From: Psychromonas sp. 14N.309.X.WAT.B.A12
GTDB lineage: Bacteria > Pseudomonadota > Gammaproteobacteria > Enterobacterales > Psychromonadaceae
NCBI RefSeq assembly: GCF_030397575.1
Contig: NZ_JAPNXS010000001.1
Span: forward strand, 248,001-312,000
Direction of reading: 5' to 3'
DNA: 64,000 bases
Every line of letters begins with the position of its first letter. The stretch's first letter is position 1. Below are positions 17,054-25,806 of this stretch, in pieces. The position numbers were made by a program, and so were the translations under genes. Under the pieces are notes generated by a model. That model saw only the letters and a program-made list of their open reading frames with translations, had not been told where the DNA came from and ran no database searches.

Positions 17054-18403
17054 TTAGAGGACAGCAAACTGTTTATTTTGAATGCTATGTAGGCGTTGAC
17101 CCAATAATATAGCAGCAGTGGTTAAGCCAACCGTGATACCTATCCAGAAACCTACGGCACCCATTGGTTGGGTGAGCAAATTTGTCATTCCTAAAATATA
17201 ACCTAGCGGTAAGCCTACCACCCAGTAAGAGATAAAAGTACGAATAAAGATTGCTGACATCTCTTTATAACCTCGTAATGCACCTGCTGCGACCACTTGA
17301 ATAGCGTCTACACATTGATAAATAGCTGATAACAAAATTAATGTAATGGCTAATTCAATTACCTCTGAATTATGGGAGTAAAGCTCTGCTATCTGCTGTT
17401 TAAAGATGATGCTGAGTAGCGCTGTAATTATCGATAAACCTAAGCCAATAGCAAGGCCTGCATAGCTTGCTTGTTTTGCTCCGTTATTGCTTTGCTGCCC
17501 TAAGTTATATCCAACACGAATACTCACCGCATTGGCGATACTCATAGGCAGCATAAAGATCATACTTGAGAAGTTAATCGCAATTTGATGTGATGCCACT
17601 ACATTTGCGCCTAATGGAGCAACTAATATTGCGATGGCAGCAAAAATAGTCACTTCAAAAAATAGGGCAACTGCAACTGGCAGACCTAATTTAGCGATAT
17701 GGTAAATATGTTTGAAGTCGGGCTTAGTGAATTGTGTAAACAAAGGATAATGCTTTAGTTTTCGAGTGTAATAAACGTAAGCAGCTAATGCGATACACAT
17801 GAACCAATAAACAATAGCTGTCGCAACACCACAACCTACACCGCCCATGGCAGGTGCACCCCATTCACCATAAACAAACATCCAATTTAATGGGATATTA
17901 AGTAATAAACCCAAGAAACCAATTACCATTGCTGGTTTAGTTAAAGATAACCCTTCAATATAGTTACGCAGCGATTGGAATATTAAAAAAGCTGGAATAG
18001 CAAAAATCATCGCATATAAATAGTGCGTTGTGATTTCTGCTAGGCGATCTTCTATTTCCATGATGACCATCAGAGAGCTGGCATTAAACAGGACGATGGC
18101 CACTGGAATACATAACAACAACGATAGATATAAACCTTGTTGTCCAGTTTTAGGAATGTTAATTAAATCATTAGCACCATGTGCTTGCGCCGTCAGTGGG
18201 ATTAAGGCCATTAACACACCCACTCCAAAGAGAATACAAGGCAACCAAATACTAGCTGCAATTGCTACTGCTGCCATATCTGTAGCACTCACTCCACCGG
18301 CCATAACAGTATCCACAAAGCCCATTGCTGTTTGTGCAAACTGCGCGATAAATAATGGAAGGCTTAGTTTGATAATTTTTTTAGATTCAACAACAAATGG
18401 CAC
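17054..18403 (-). CDS. norM: MATE-family multidrug efflux transporter, NorM
   Basis: A 12-helix MATE antiporter exporting cationic drugs and dyes in exchange for Na+ or H+. The region FIAQFAQTAMGFVDTVMAGG, then SATDMAAVAIA and ASIWLPCILFG, is nearly the same as E. coli/Vibrio NorM. The open frame extends to 18490, but the NorM N-terminus aligns from a GTG at 18403, which has CGGAG six bases upstream; this gives 449 residues, close to the usual 456-457. The longer frame would add about 29 residues with no family match. It is a single gene, divergent from patZ. Confidence 0.92.
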   Translation of the reverse strand: MPFVVESKKIIKLSLPLFIAQFAQTAMGFVDTVMAGGVSATDMAAVAIAASIWLPCILFGVGVLMALIPLTAQAHGANDLINIPKTGQQGLYLSLLLCIPVAIVLFNASSLMVIMEIEDRLAEITTHYLYAMIFAIPAFLIFQSLRNYIEGLSLTKPAMVIGFLGLLLNIPLNWMFVYGEWGAPAMGGVGCGVATAIVYWFMCIALAAYVYYTRKLKHYPLFTQFTKPDFKHIYHIAKLGLPVAVALFFEVTIFAAIAILVAPLGANVVASHQIAINFSSMIFMLPMSIANAVSIRVGYNLGQQSNNGAKQASYAGLAIGLGLSIITALLSIIFKQQIAELYSHNSEVIELAITLILLSAIYQCVDAIQVVAAGALRGYKEMSAIFIRTFISYWVVGLPLGYILGMTNLLTQPMGAVGFWIGITVGLTTAAILLGQRLHSIQNKQFAVL

Positions 18404-18710
18404 AGCGAACTCCGATAAAACAAAAACAGCGAGTGTATGATGACCAGCAATAGGGTGCAATTGAATTCTTACTTTAAATGTAAAAACCACATGGTTATTT
18501 GTCTTAGTTGGAAATTATAATTAATAGACTTATTTTTAATGGTGGTTTTGCTTTAAAAAAGAACAGTTGGAAGATGCTATAAAATTAGTTAAATACGTTA
18601 AAAATAGATGATAAGCCTCTTACTTTATTTAAAAAGCACAGCAACTTCTTTTTGAATAGGTAAACTATTATTTCCTCGTATTTATACTCACAGTATTAGA
18701 TAGGTTAGTT
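18404..18710. other. Divergent promoter region between norM and patZ
   Basis: About 300 bp of AT-rich DNA between two divergent genes. I see no ORF with a ribosome site, no repeat copy and no convincing operator. The patZ ATG is preceded by a weak TAGG. Confidence 0.5.
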
Positions 18711-21413
18711 ATGAGTTTACAGTCACTTAAACACTTCTTTAATCCTAAGTCTGTTGCTGTTATTGGTGCATCCGTCAATATTAAGCGGGCAGGTTACTTA
18801 GTCATGAATAACTTGTTGGCGGCGGGCTTTAATGGCCCAATTATGCCGGTAACCCCAAAACATCGTTCAGTACATGGTGTCTTAGCCTATCAAAAAATTT
18901 CCGATTTACCGATCGTCCCAGACTTAGCGGTAATCTGCACTAATGAAGCCCGTATACCGGATATTCTTATTGCGTTGGCAGATAAAGGTTGTCGGGCTGC
19001 GATCATTGTCGCGACCGAAGGTCAAGCAAGCACTTCAAGTGAAATCTATCGTTTAGCAGCGAATTACCATATCCGTTTATTAGGTATGAGTAGTTTGGGG
19101 ATTATTAGCCCGCATAGTTTATTAAATGCAAGTTTGGCGCATTGTAATGCATTACCCGGTAATATTGCTTTTGTCTCTCAGTCAGCAGCAGTGTGTACAA
19201 CCGTATTAGATTGGGCGAGCAGCAAAGGCATTGGTTTCTCTGCTTTTGTTTCATTGGGGGATGCGAAGGATATCGGCTTCCCTGAGGTGTTAGATTACCT
19301 GGCACGTGATGCAAAAACACAGTCTATTTTGTTGTACATTGATAACATTGATAATGCCCGCGCTTTTGTATCTGCTGCACGTGCCATTGCACAACATAAA
19401 ACAGTGTTAGTAATTAAATCTGGTAGCTCTTTATTAGGGGCTAAAGCGGCTGCTTTACATAGTCGAGGTTTATTTGGTCATGACAGTGTTTATGATGCAG
19501 CCATTAAACGTGCGGGGCTGTTACGTGTGCATGACTTACATGAATTATTTGCTGCCGTTGAAACTTTAGCTTATTCCAGAGCATTGCATGGAGAGCGTTT
19601 AGCAATTGTCAGTAATGGTGGTGGTTTGGGCGTTCTCGCCGTTGATAATTTGGTGGAGGAAGGAGGGCGTTTAGCAGAACTTGATGCACCGTTAATGGAT
19701 AAGCTTAATGCCTGTTTACCTGCTAATTGGTCACATAACAATCCCATTGATATGATTGGTGATGCAGATCCAACACGTTATGCTACGGCGTTGAAACATC
19801 TAATGGATAGTGACCAAGTGGATGCTATTTTAATCATACATTCACCTTCAGCATTATCGAATAGTGAAGAGACTGCATTAGCAATTGTCGAAGCGATTAA
19901 ACAGCACCCTAGACGTAAACAAATTAATATATTAACTAATTGGACTGGGGAAGCCGCGGCAAGGCCTGCGCGACAAATCTTTGCAAACGCTAAAATTCCT
20001 ACCTTTAGAACTCCCACAGGGGCAAGTACTGCGTTTATGCATTTAGTGCAATATCGACGCAACAAAAAACTATTAATGGAAACACCAATCAGTGTTCCAG
20101 ATCATATTATCTACGATGCAAAAGCAGCCACAGACTTCATCAAAGAGATGCTAATTGAGCGCAGCAAAGGAGAAAATGATCAACCCGTTAAACTCAGCAC
20201 TTATTGTACAAAACCGCTATTCGATGCATACCATCTTAATACTATAGATACCCATATTGCTTTAGATATTACCGATGCTATTGAGAAAGCGAAAATCATA
20301 GGGTATCCCTTAGCGGTGAAGATAAATTCACCTGATATTCAGTTTAAATCCCAAGTCCATGGTGTGATGTTAAATATCAATAATGCGCGTGAACTTGATT
20401 CTGCCTTAAGGTCGATTAAAGAGCGTGTGAAGAAAGCCTTACCTGATGCTAAATTGACTGGATTTACACTGCAAAAGATGGTGGCTTCTGGTTTGGCCTT
20501 GGAGCTGCGCGTTATGATTAAACAGGATGCCATTTTTGGTCCTGTTATTGCTATTTCTCAAGATAGTGATACTAGGGATCTGCAAACAACATTAGAAAAT
20601 GCTGTTGTAGCCTTACCGCCATTAAACATGGCATTGGCAAGGTATTTGGTTATTCAAGGCATTAAAGATAAAAAGATAAAAGTGAAGCAACAAGTTCAAG
20701 ACTTTGATATGCAGGCCGTTTGCTTAATGCTCACACAACTGTCACAAATGTTATTAGATAATCCACAAATAGAAGATTTAGATTTAAATCCGGTATTAGT
20801 GTCGGGGAATAATGTCACAATCGTGGATAGCCAAATAACGTTAATACAGAGTGAGGCAAATTTACCCTGTCGGTTTGCGATTAGCCCATACCCTAAACAC
20901 CTTGAAGAAATCATCGATCTAAAAAATGGACAAACTATTCTGTTGAGGCCTATTACCGCTGAAGACGAAGTTCGCCACCAACTTTTTGATAATAGCCAAA
21001 CTAAAGAAGATCGCTATAAACGTTATTTCTCACAGCGTGGCTCCATGACCCATGAAGAGATGGCAATGCTGACTCAAATAGATTACGAAAGAGAGATGGC
21101 TTTTATTGCCGTTAATTATAGTCATGAAGAAGAACAAGATATTGTTGCAGTGATTCGCGCGTCTACTGATCCCGACAATATTGAAGCTGAATTTGGTATG
21201 ATAGTAAGCCGAGATTTACAAGGGTTAGGTATGGGATCATTATTGTTGAATAAGATGATTGCTTATCAACAGTCTAAAGGCACTCGTTATTTAGTAGCGA
21301 TGACCATGTTAAATAATATTGGTATGGCCAAATTAGCTAAAAAACTCGGTTTTAAAATAGAGCGTGATATCGAGGAGGGCATTATTAATATGCATATGGA
21401 ACTTACAAAGTGA
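18711..21413 (+). CDS. patZ: Protein lysine acetyltransferase PatZ-like (acyl-CoA synthetase + GNAT fusion)
   Basis: A 900-residue protein of the Pat/PatZ/YfiQ type. The N-terminal two-thirds resemble ADP-forming acyl-CoA synthetase: a CoA-binding domain (VAVIGAS), succinyl-CoA ligase-like domains (AAALHSRGLFG, NPIDMIGDADP) and an ATP-grasp segment. The last ~170 residues are a GNAT domain (RDLQGLGMGSLLLNKMIAY, the acetyl-CoA loop). E. coli PatZ (886 aa) acetylates lysines of central enzymes such as Acs and RNase R; its synthetase part is regulatory rather than catalytic. The same role is inferred here. It is a single-gene unit followed by a 390-bp gap. Confidence 0.92.
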   Translation: MSLQSLKHFFNPKSVAVIGASVNIKRAGYLVMNNLLAAGFNGPIMPVTPKHRSVHGVLAYQKISDLPIVPDLAVICTNEARIPDILIALADKGCRAAIIVATEGQASTSSEIYRLAANYHIRLLGMSSLGIISPHSLLNASLAHCNALPGNIAFVSQSAAVCTTVLDWASSKGIGFSAFVSLGDAKDIGFPEVLDYLARDAKTQSILLYIDNIDNARAFVSAARAIAQHKTVLVIKSGSSLLGAKAAALHSRGLFGHDSVYDAAIKRAGLLRVHDLHELFAAVETLAYSRALHGERLAIVSNGGGLGVLAVDNLVEEGGRLAELDAPLMDKLNACLPANWSHNNPIDMIGDADPTRYATALKHLMDSDQVDAILIIHSPSALSNSEETALAIVEAIKQHPRRKQINILTNWTGEAAARPARQIFANAKIPTFRTPTGASTAFMHLVQYRRNKKLLMETPISVPDHIIYDAKAATDFIKEMLIERSKGENDQPVKLSTYCTKPLFDAYHLNTIDTHIALDITDAIEKAKIIGYPLAVKINSPDIQFKSQVHGVMLNINNARELDSALRSIKERVKKALPDAKLTGFTLQKMVASGLALELRVMIKQDAIFGPVIAISQDSDTRDLQTTLENAVVALPPLNMALARYLVIQGIKDKKIKVKQQVQDFDMQAVCLMLTQLSQMLLDNPQIEDLDLNPVLVSGNNVTIVDSQITLIQSEANLPCRFAISPYPKHLEEIIDLKNGQTILLRPITAEDEVRHQLFDNSQTKEDRYKRYFSQRGSMTHEEMAMLTQIDYEREMAFIAVNYSHEEEQDIVAVIRASTDPDNIEAEFGMIVSRDLQGLGMGSLLLNKMIAYQQSKGTRYLVAMTMLNNIGMAKLAKKLGFKIERDIEEGIINMHMELTK

Positions 21414-21558
21414 GGATAAGTCTGATACAAATATACAGCCTTGATTGATGTTAGCCGTATCACCATTGTGTAGAGTGGATAAACGGTGATCAATTTTCCC
21501 TATTTGTAATTGATTGTTAACGATAAAAAAAGAATATACGTAAATACAATGTCGTGGT

Positions 21559-21716
21559 TATAGCATTAGCATTAAATAAGTTGTTTTATTTTTACGTCGT
21601 AAATAATACTTAATTCTATTGGTAAGTTGCTGCAAAAAAGGATTATTCCCCTTTTGCTATTTATAAAGTAGATAAGTTGTTAACCAGTAAAATAGACAAT
21701 GTAAAGAGTGTGATTG
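21559..21716 (+). repeat. Dispersed inverted-repeat element, diverged copy C
   Basis: The left part (CATTAAATAAGTTGTTTTAT, then TTTTACG) and right part (CAGTAAAATAGACAATGTAA, then AGAGTGTGATTG) align with the ends of the copy at 42199-42356 at the same overall length of about 160 bp; the centre has diverged. It occupies most of the patZ-pepN gap (21414-21803), in which I see no gene. Confidence 0.6.
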
Positions 21717-21803
21717 TTATTGATATACAAATAAGGCTTAGTAAATAAGTCGCCTTCTTGTATATTAACCGTATTAATTTCCCTGATTTAAGAGTGTATA
21801 AAA

Positions 21804-24449
21804 ATGAGCCAGTCTGACTCTCTCGTAGAAGAAGTTATCGAAAGAAATCCGCAAGAAAAACACCTTAGTGATTACCGTCCATCAGATTACACTATCTCCA
21901 CTATTGACCTTGAGTTTGATCTGTTTGATAACCAAACTAAAGTAAAAGCAGTAAGCCAAGTTAAACGTGTTAGCACAGATGTAACACCACTATTTTTATT
22001 TGGTGAAGCATTAACCCTCGTTTCTCTTTTGGTGGATGGTACTGAATACTCTGATTACCAATTAGTCGAAGATGGCATTATCATTAATCAATTGCCTGCT
22101 TCGTTTACCTTAGAAATTAACACTGAGATTGACCCCGTGGCCAATCAAGCATTTGAAGGCTTATATAAGTCAGGTGATGCGTTCTGTACACAATGTGAAG
22201 CAGAAGGTTTCCGACGTATTACCTATTATTTAGATCGTCCTGATGTATTAGCAAAATTCAGTACTAAAGTGATTGCCGATAAAGCCTTGTACCCGTATTT
22301 ATTATCAAATGGTAATCAAGTGGATCAAGGTGATTTAGAAAATGGTCGTCATTTTGTTTCATGGGTTGACCCATTCCCTAAACCCGCTTACCTATTTGCA
22401 CTCGTGGCTGGTGACTTTGATTGCTTAGAAGATAACTTTATTACCAAAAGCGGCCGTGATGTAAAACTTGCTCTGTTTGTTGATAAAGGTAACTTAGATA
22501 AAACTCAGCATGCGATGGTATCGCTGAAAAAATCAATGCAGTGGGATGAACAACGCTTTAATCTAGAATATGACCTAGATATCTACATGATTGTAGCCGT
22601 TGATTTCTTCAACATGGGTGCCATGGAAAATAAAGGCTTAAACGTTTTTAACTCTAAGTTTGTATTAGCGAATTCACAAAGTGCAACTGACCAAGATTAC
22701 CTAGGCATTGAAGCTGTGATTGGCCATGAATATTTTCATAACTGGACGGGTAACCGTATTACCTGTCGCGATTGGTTCCAGTTGAGTTTGAAGGAAGGTT
22801 TAACGGTATTCCGAGACCAAGAATTTAGCTCTGACCTAGGTAGTCGTAGTGTTAACCGTATTGCTAATGTTATGACCATGCGTGACCATCAATTTGCTGA
22901 AGATGCAGGGCCGATGTCGCACCCAATTCGTCCAGAAAGTGTGATGGAAATGAACAACTTCTACACCTTAACGGTATACGAAAAAGGTTCTGAAGTGATC
23001 CGTATGATGCATACTTTATTAGGTGAAGAGAAGTTCCAACAAGGTATGCAGCTGTATGTGCAACGTTTTGATGGTCAAGCGGTCACTTGTGATGACTTCG
23101 TTGCTGCAATGCAAGATGCCAGTGGTATTGATTTATCATTGTTTAAGCGTTGGTATTCTCAATCGGGTACACCACAAGTATATGTTACTGATCATTACAA
23201 TAGCAGCAACCAAACTTATCAAATAACTTTTAAACAGAAAACGTTACCAACAGCAGATCAAAAGAAAAAATTGCCGTTACATATTCCTGTTGATATTGAG
23301 TTGTTGGACAGTAACGGTAATGCCATTGAATTATTACCGGGGAAAACTAACCGTGTATTAAGTCTCACTCATACAGAGCAAACTTTCGTATTTAAAAATG
23401 TGTTAACTAAGCCTGTGCCATGTTTATTCCGTGGTTTCTCTGCTCCTGTTAAATATCAATACGCTTACAGTGATGAGCAGTTATTGGATATTATGAGTTT
23501 TGCTAGCGATGAGTTTTCTCGTTGGGATGCAGGACAAACTTTATTTAATAAATATTTAGTGAAAAACGTTAAAGCGTTACAGAATGCAGAAATGCTATCG
23601 TTACCTGAAATCTTTATTGATGGTTTCAAATCTGTATTAGTTAGCGAAGACTTAGATCCTTCTTTAGTCGCCGATATGTTTGCTTTCACCAGTGAAAATG
23701 GGGCGCGTGAATTATTCGATGTTGTAGATATTGATGCAATTCACACAGCACGTGACTTTATGCTGCAAGAGATCGCAACGCAATTACATGAACTATTTGT
23801 AGATACTTACCTGCGTCATAACGAGTTAAAAGCGTATCAGCCAGATATTGAAGATATTGCTAAACGTAAACTAAAAAATAGTGCGCTGGCATTTATTGCT
23901 CGTGTAGATAAAAAGTTAGCCAATGAGTACGTGTTAGCACAGATTGCTGCATGTAATAACATGACTGACTATCTTGGTGCGTTAAATGCGGCAAATAGCG
24001 GGTTATTAGATTGTCGTTCAACTGTGATGCAAGCATTTGATGATAAATGGTTTGAAACAGGTTTAGTGATGGATAAGTGGTTTGCACTACAAGCAAGTAT
24101 GCCTTCTGATAACGTACTAAAAAATATTGAAGCATTATTTAATCATCGTAGCTTTGATTTTAGCAATCCAAATCGCTTACGTTCATTAGTTGGAGCATTT
24201 GCACAAAATAATACGTATCGTTTTCATAATCTTGATGGTAGCGGCTACGAGTTCTTAACGGACCAATTGATTAAGTTGAATAGTCAGAACCCACAAGTAG
24301 CATCTCGTTTAATTACACCATTAATTCAATTTAAACGTTTAGATGAAAAGCGTATAGAGCTAATTAAAGTGCAATTAAATAGATTGCTAGCATTGCCAGA
24401 TTTGGCTGTTGATTTATATGAGAAAGTGACAAAGGCATTAGCACAGTAG
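21804..24449 (+). CDS. pepN: Aminopeptidase N (M1 family)
   Basis: An 881-residue zinc aminopeptidase that removes N-terminal residues from peptides in the cytoplasm. The exopeptidase motif GAMEN is at about residues 272-276. The zinc site HEYFH starts at about residue 308, with the third ligand Glu in LKEGLTVFRDQEF 18-20 residues on. The segments DRPDVLAKF, then YLLSNGN, and WVDPFPKPAYLFALVAGDF match E. coli PepN (870 aa). The domain order is saddle, catalytic, beta and C-terminal helical. The ribosome site is weak (GAGTG). It is a single gene followed by a palindromic terminator. Confidence 0.97.
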   Translation: MSQSDSLVEEVIERNPQEKHLSDYRPSDYTISTIDLEFDLFDNQTKVKAVSQVKRVSTDVTPLFLFGEALTLVSLLVDGTEYSDYQLVEDGIIINQLPASFTLEINTEIDPVANQAFEGLYKSGDAFCTQCEAEGFRRITYYLDRPDVLAKFSTKVIADKALYPYLLSNGNQVDQGDLENGRHFVSWVDPFPKPAYLFALVAGDFDCLEDNFITKSGRDVKLALFVDKGNLDKTQHAMVSLKKSMQWDEQRFNLEYDLDIYMIVAVDFFNMGAMENKGLNVFNSKFVLANSQSATDQDYLGIEAVIGHEYFHNWTGNRITCRDWFQLSLKEGLTVFRDQEFSSDLGSRSVNRIANVMTMRDHQFAEDAGPMSHPIRPESVMEMNNFYTLTVYEKGSEVIRMMHTLLGEEKFQQGMQLYVQRFDGQAVTCDDFVAAMQDASGIDLSLFKRWYSQSGTPQVYVTDHYNSSNQTYQITFKQKTLPTADQKKKLPLHIPVDIELLDSNGNAIELLPGKTNRVLSLTHTEQTFVFKNVLTKPVPCLFRGFSAPVKYQYAYSDEQLLDIMSFASDEFSRWDAGQTLFNKYLVKNVKALQNAEMLSLPEIFIDGFKSVLVSEDLDPSLVADMFAFTSENGARELFDVVDIDAIHTARDFMLQEIATQLHELFVDTYLRHNELKAYQPDIEDIAKRKLKNSALAFIARVDKKLANEYVLAQIAACNNMTDYLGALNAANSGLLDCRSTVMQAFDDKWFETGLVMDKWFALQASMPSDNVLKNIEALFNHRSFDFSNPNRLRSLVGAFAQNNTYRFHNLDGSGYEFLTDQLIKLNSQNPQVASRLITPLIQFKRLDEKRIELIKVQLNRLLALPDLAVDLYEKVTKALAQ

Positions 24450-24455
24450 ATAAAA

Positions 24456-24488
24456 TTAAGGCCAATTAGGTAATCTAATTGGCCTTAA
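24456..24488. terminator. Bidirectional hairpin between pepN and the convergent barrel gene
   Basis: TTAAGGCCAATTAG (24456-24469) pairs perfectly with CTAATTGGCCTTAA (24475-24488) over a 5-base loop. It has only a short T/A stretch on either side but lies between convergent stop codons. Confidence 0.8.
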
Positions 24489-24535
24489 CTAAAGCAATTA
24501 ATTATTGATCGTTATGTAATGATTAATCGGGAGTC

Positions 24536-25150
24536 TTAAAACTTATACTCAATACCAGCTAATAACTCTGCTTCAATTAAGTACCCATCTGAACAATCAT
24601 CACCACTACAGAAAGACTCTGTATGTCCTTCACGTAGCAATGTCCCGTAAACTCTAAAATCACTACGAAGGGCAAAATGTTGGCTTAATTGGTAACGCAT
24701 ACCTACAGCAGCACTGGCAGAGAAAGCATAACTAGTATCAACTTCACTTTCTGACTCTGAAATTCTCGTACCGCCTATTCCTAGAGCAATACTGGTAGAA
24801 AATGGAGAAATATCTTGAAATAAAATACGTCCGCCAAAGTGTAAATGTTGAAGATTAAGTTCAATATCATTAACTGAACTTTTACTATTAGATAGTAATA
24901 ATTCACCTTCTGAATTTTCGGCATAAGACCAATTTAATGCTAATGCTTGAGCAAAATGAGTCTCTCTCTGTGAGTCCTGTAATTCACTTCCATCATTGTA
25001 CTTCAAATCAATACGCGCACCTAAAAATCCAGTGACACTAATGTAATCATTATCATAAGCAGATTCTGGCTCAACTAAACGTTCTGCAAACACTGGAGAT
25101 GACAAAGCTGTTAATAGTAATGTTGAAATTACTTTTTGATGTATTTTCAT
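24536..25150 (-). CDS. Outer-membrane beta-barrel-like protein
   Basis: A 204-residue exported protein. Residues 1-22 form a signal peptide (MKIHQKVISTLLLTALSSPVFA). The mature part alternates polar and hydrophobic residues in strand-like blocks (YISVTGFLGARIDLKY, HFALRSDFRVYGTLL) and ends in an aromatic (GIEYKF), the usual C-terminal signal for BAM-mediated barrel insertion. Its size suggests eight strands, as in OmpA/OmpX/OmpW-type proteins, but no specific family is recognised. Two cysteines close together (FCSGDDCSDG) could form an extracellular loop disulfide. It stands alone. Confidence 0.7.
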   Translation of the reverse strand: MKIHQKVISTLLLTALSSPVFAERLVEPESAYDNDYISVTGFLGARIDLKYNDGSELQDSQRETHFAQALALNWSYAENSEGELLLSNSKSSVNDIELNLQHLHFGGRILFQDISPFSTSIALGIGGTRISESESEVDTSYAFSASAAVGMRYQLSQHFALRSDFRVYGTLLREGHTESFCSGDDCSDGYLIEAELLAGIEYKF

Positions 25151-25254
25151 GCAATATCCATATTCTAAATTAATGTACTGACAATAAGAGAGTTGTTATC
25201 ACAAACAATAGAATAAAGTAAATTCTATATAAATTCGAATTATTTATTCTTATC

Positions 25255-25773
25255 TTAATGTTTCTTGTAATACTTTCGTTTTTTCCATTTCTGAACTGAG
25301 CTATAGCGCCAAAAAAATGTAAAGCCCCAGTAACCAAGTAAAGCGGAAATACTGCCTAAAATGACACATCCTACAAACAAAGGCGGTGCAATTGTTTCAA
25401 TTGCATTCACTATCCAGTGGTAGGAAAGTTTGAAATGAAAGTCGAGCAGTGGCGCTTGTAAGATAAAAGCACCTAAGCGATAAGCGCAATAAAATAGTGG
25501 TGGCATAGTTAGTGGGTTAGATACCCAAACTAGTGCCACTGAAATTGGCAAGTTAACCGAAAAAAACATGGCCAAAAAGGCAGCAAGTAGCATTTGAAAT
25601 GGCATCGGCATCCAAGCACAAAATAAGCCTACGGCAACCGCTCCGGCAGCACTACGTCGGTTTAGGTGCCATAAATTTGGATTTTGTAGTTTAGAACCAA
25701 AACGTTGTAAGTGAGGGTGGGCCTTTAACGTCTCTGGATTTGGGGAAAAACGTTTAATAAATTTTTTTGGCAT
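25255..25773 (-). CDS. DUF2062 membrane protein
   Basis: A 172-residue protein. After a basic N-terminus (MPKKFIKRFSPNPETLKAHP) it has three hydrophobic segments with the DUF2062 hallmarks: GLFCAWMPMPFQMLLAAFLA and NPLTMPPLFYCAYRLG, a proline-containing pattern conserved in this family. DUF2062 proteins are small inner-membrane proteins of unknown function, sometimes fused to glycosyltransferases. It is divergent from comEC with only a 33-bp gap, so their promoters overlap. In related gammaproteobacteria the DUF2062 gene is commonly beside comEC. Confidence 0.88.
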   Translation of the reverse strand: MPKKFIKRFSPNPETLKAHPHLQRFGSKLQNPNLWHLNRRSAAGAVAVGLFCAWMPMPFQMLLAAFLAMFFSVNLPISVALVWVSNPLTMPPLFYCAYRLGAFILQAPLLDFHFKLSYHWIVNAIETIAPPLFVGCVILGSISALLGYWGFTFFWRYSSVQKWKKRKYYKKH

Positions 25774-25806
25774 ATAATTAAACTTTATCTACTTAAATGG
25801 AAAGAA

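Noticed and set aside
18030-18440. 136-residue open frame antisense to norM
   Set aside because: It mirrors the norM coding strand in another frame, has no ribosome site and no recognisable motif.
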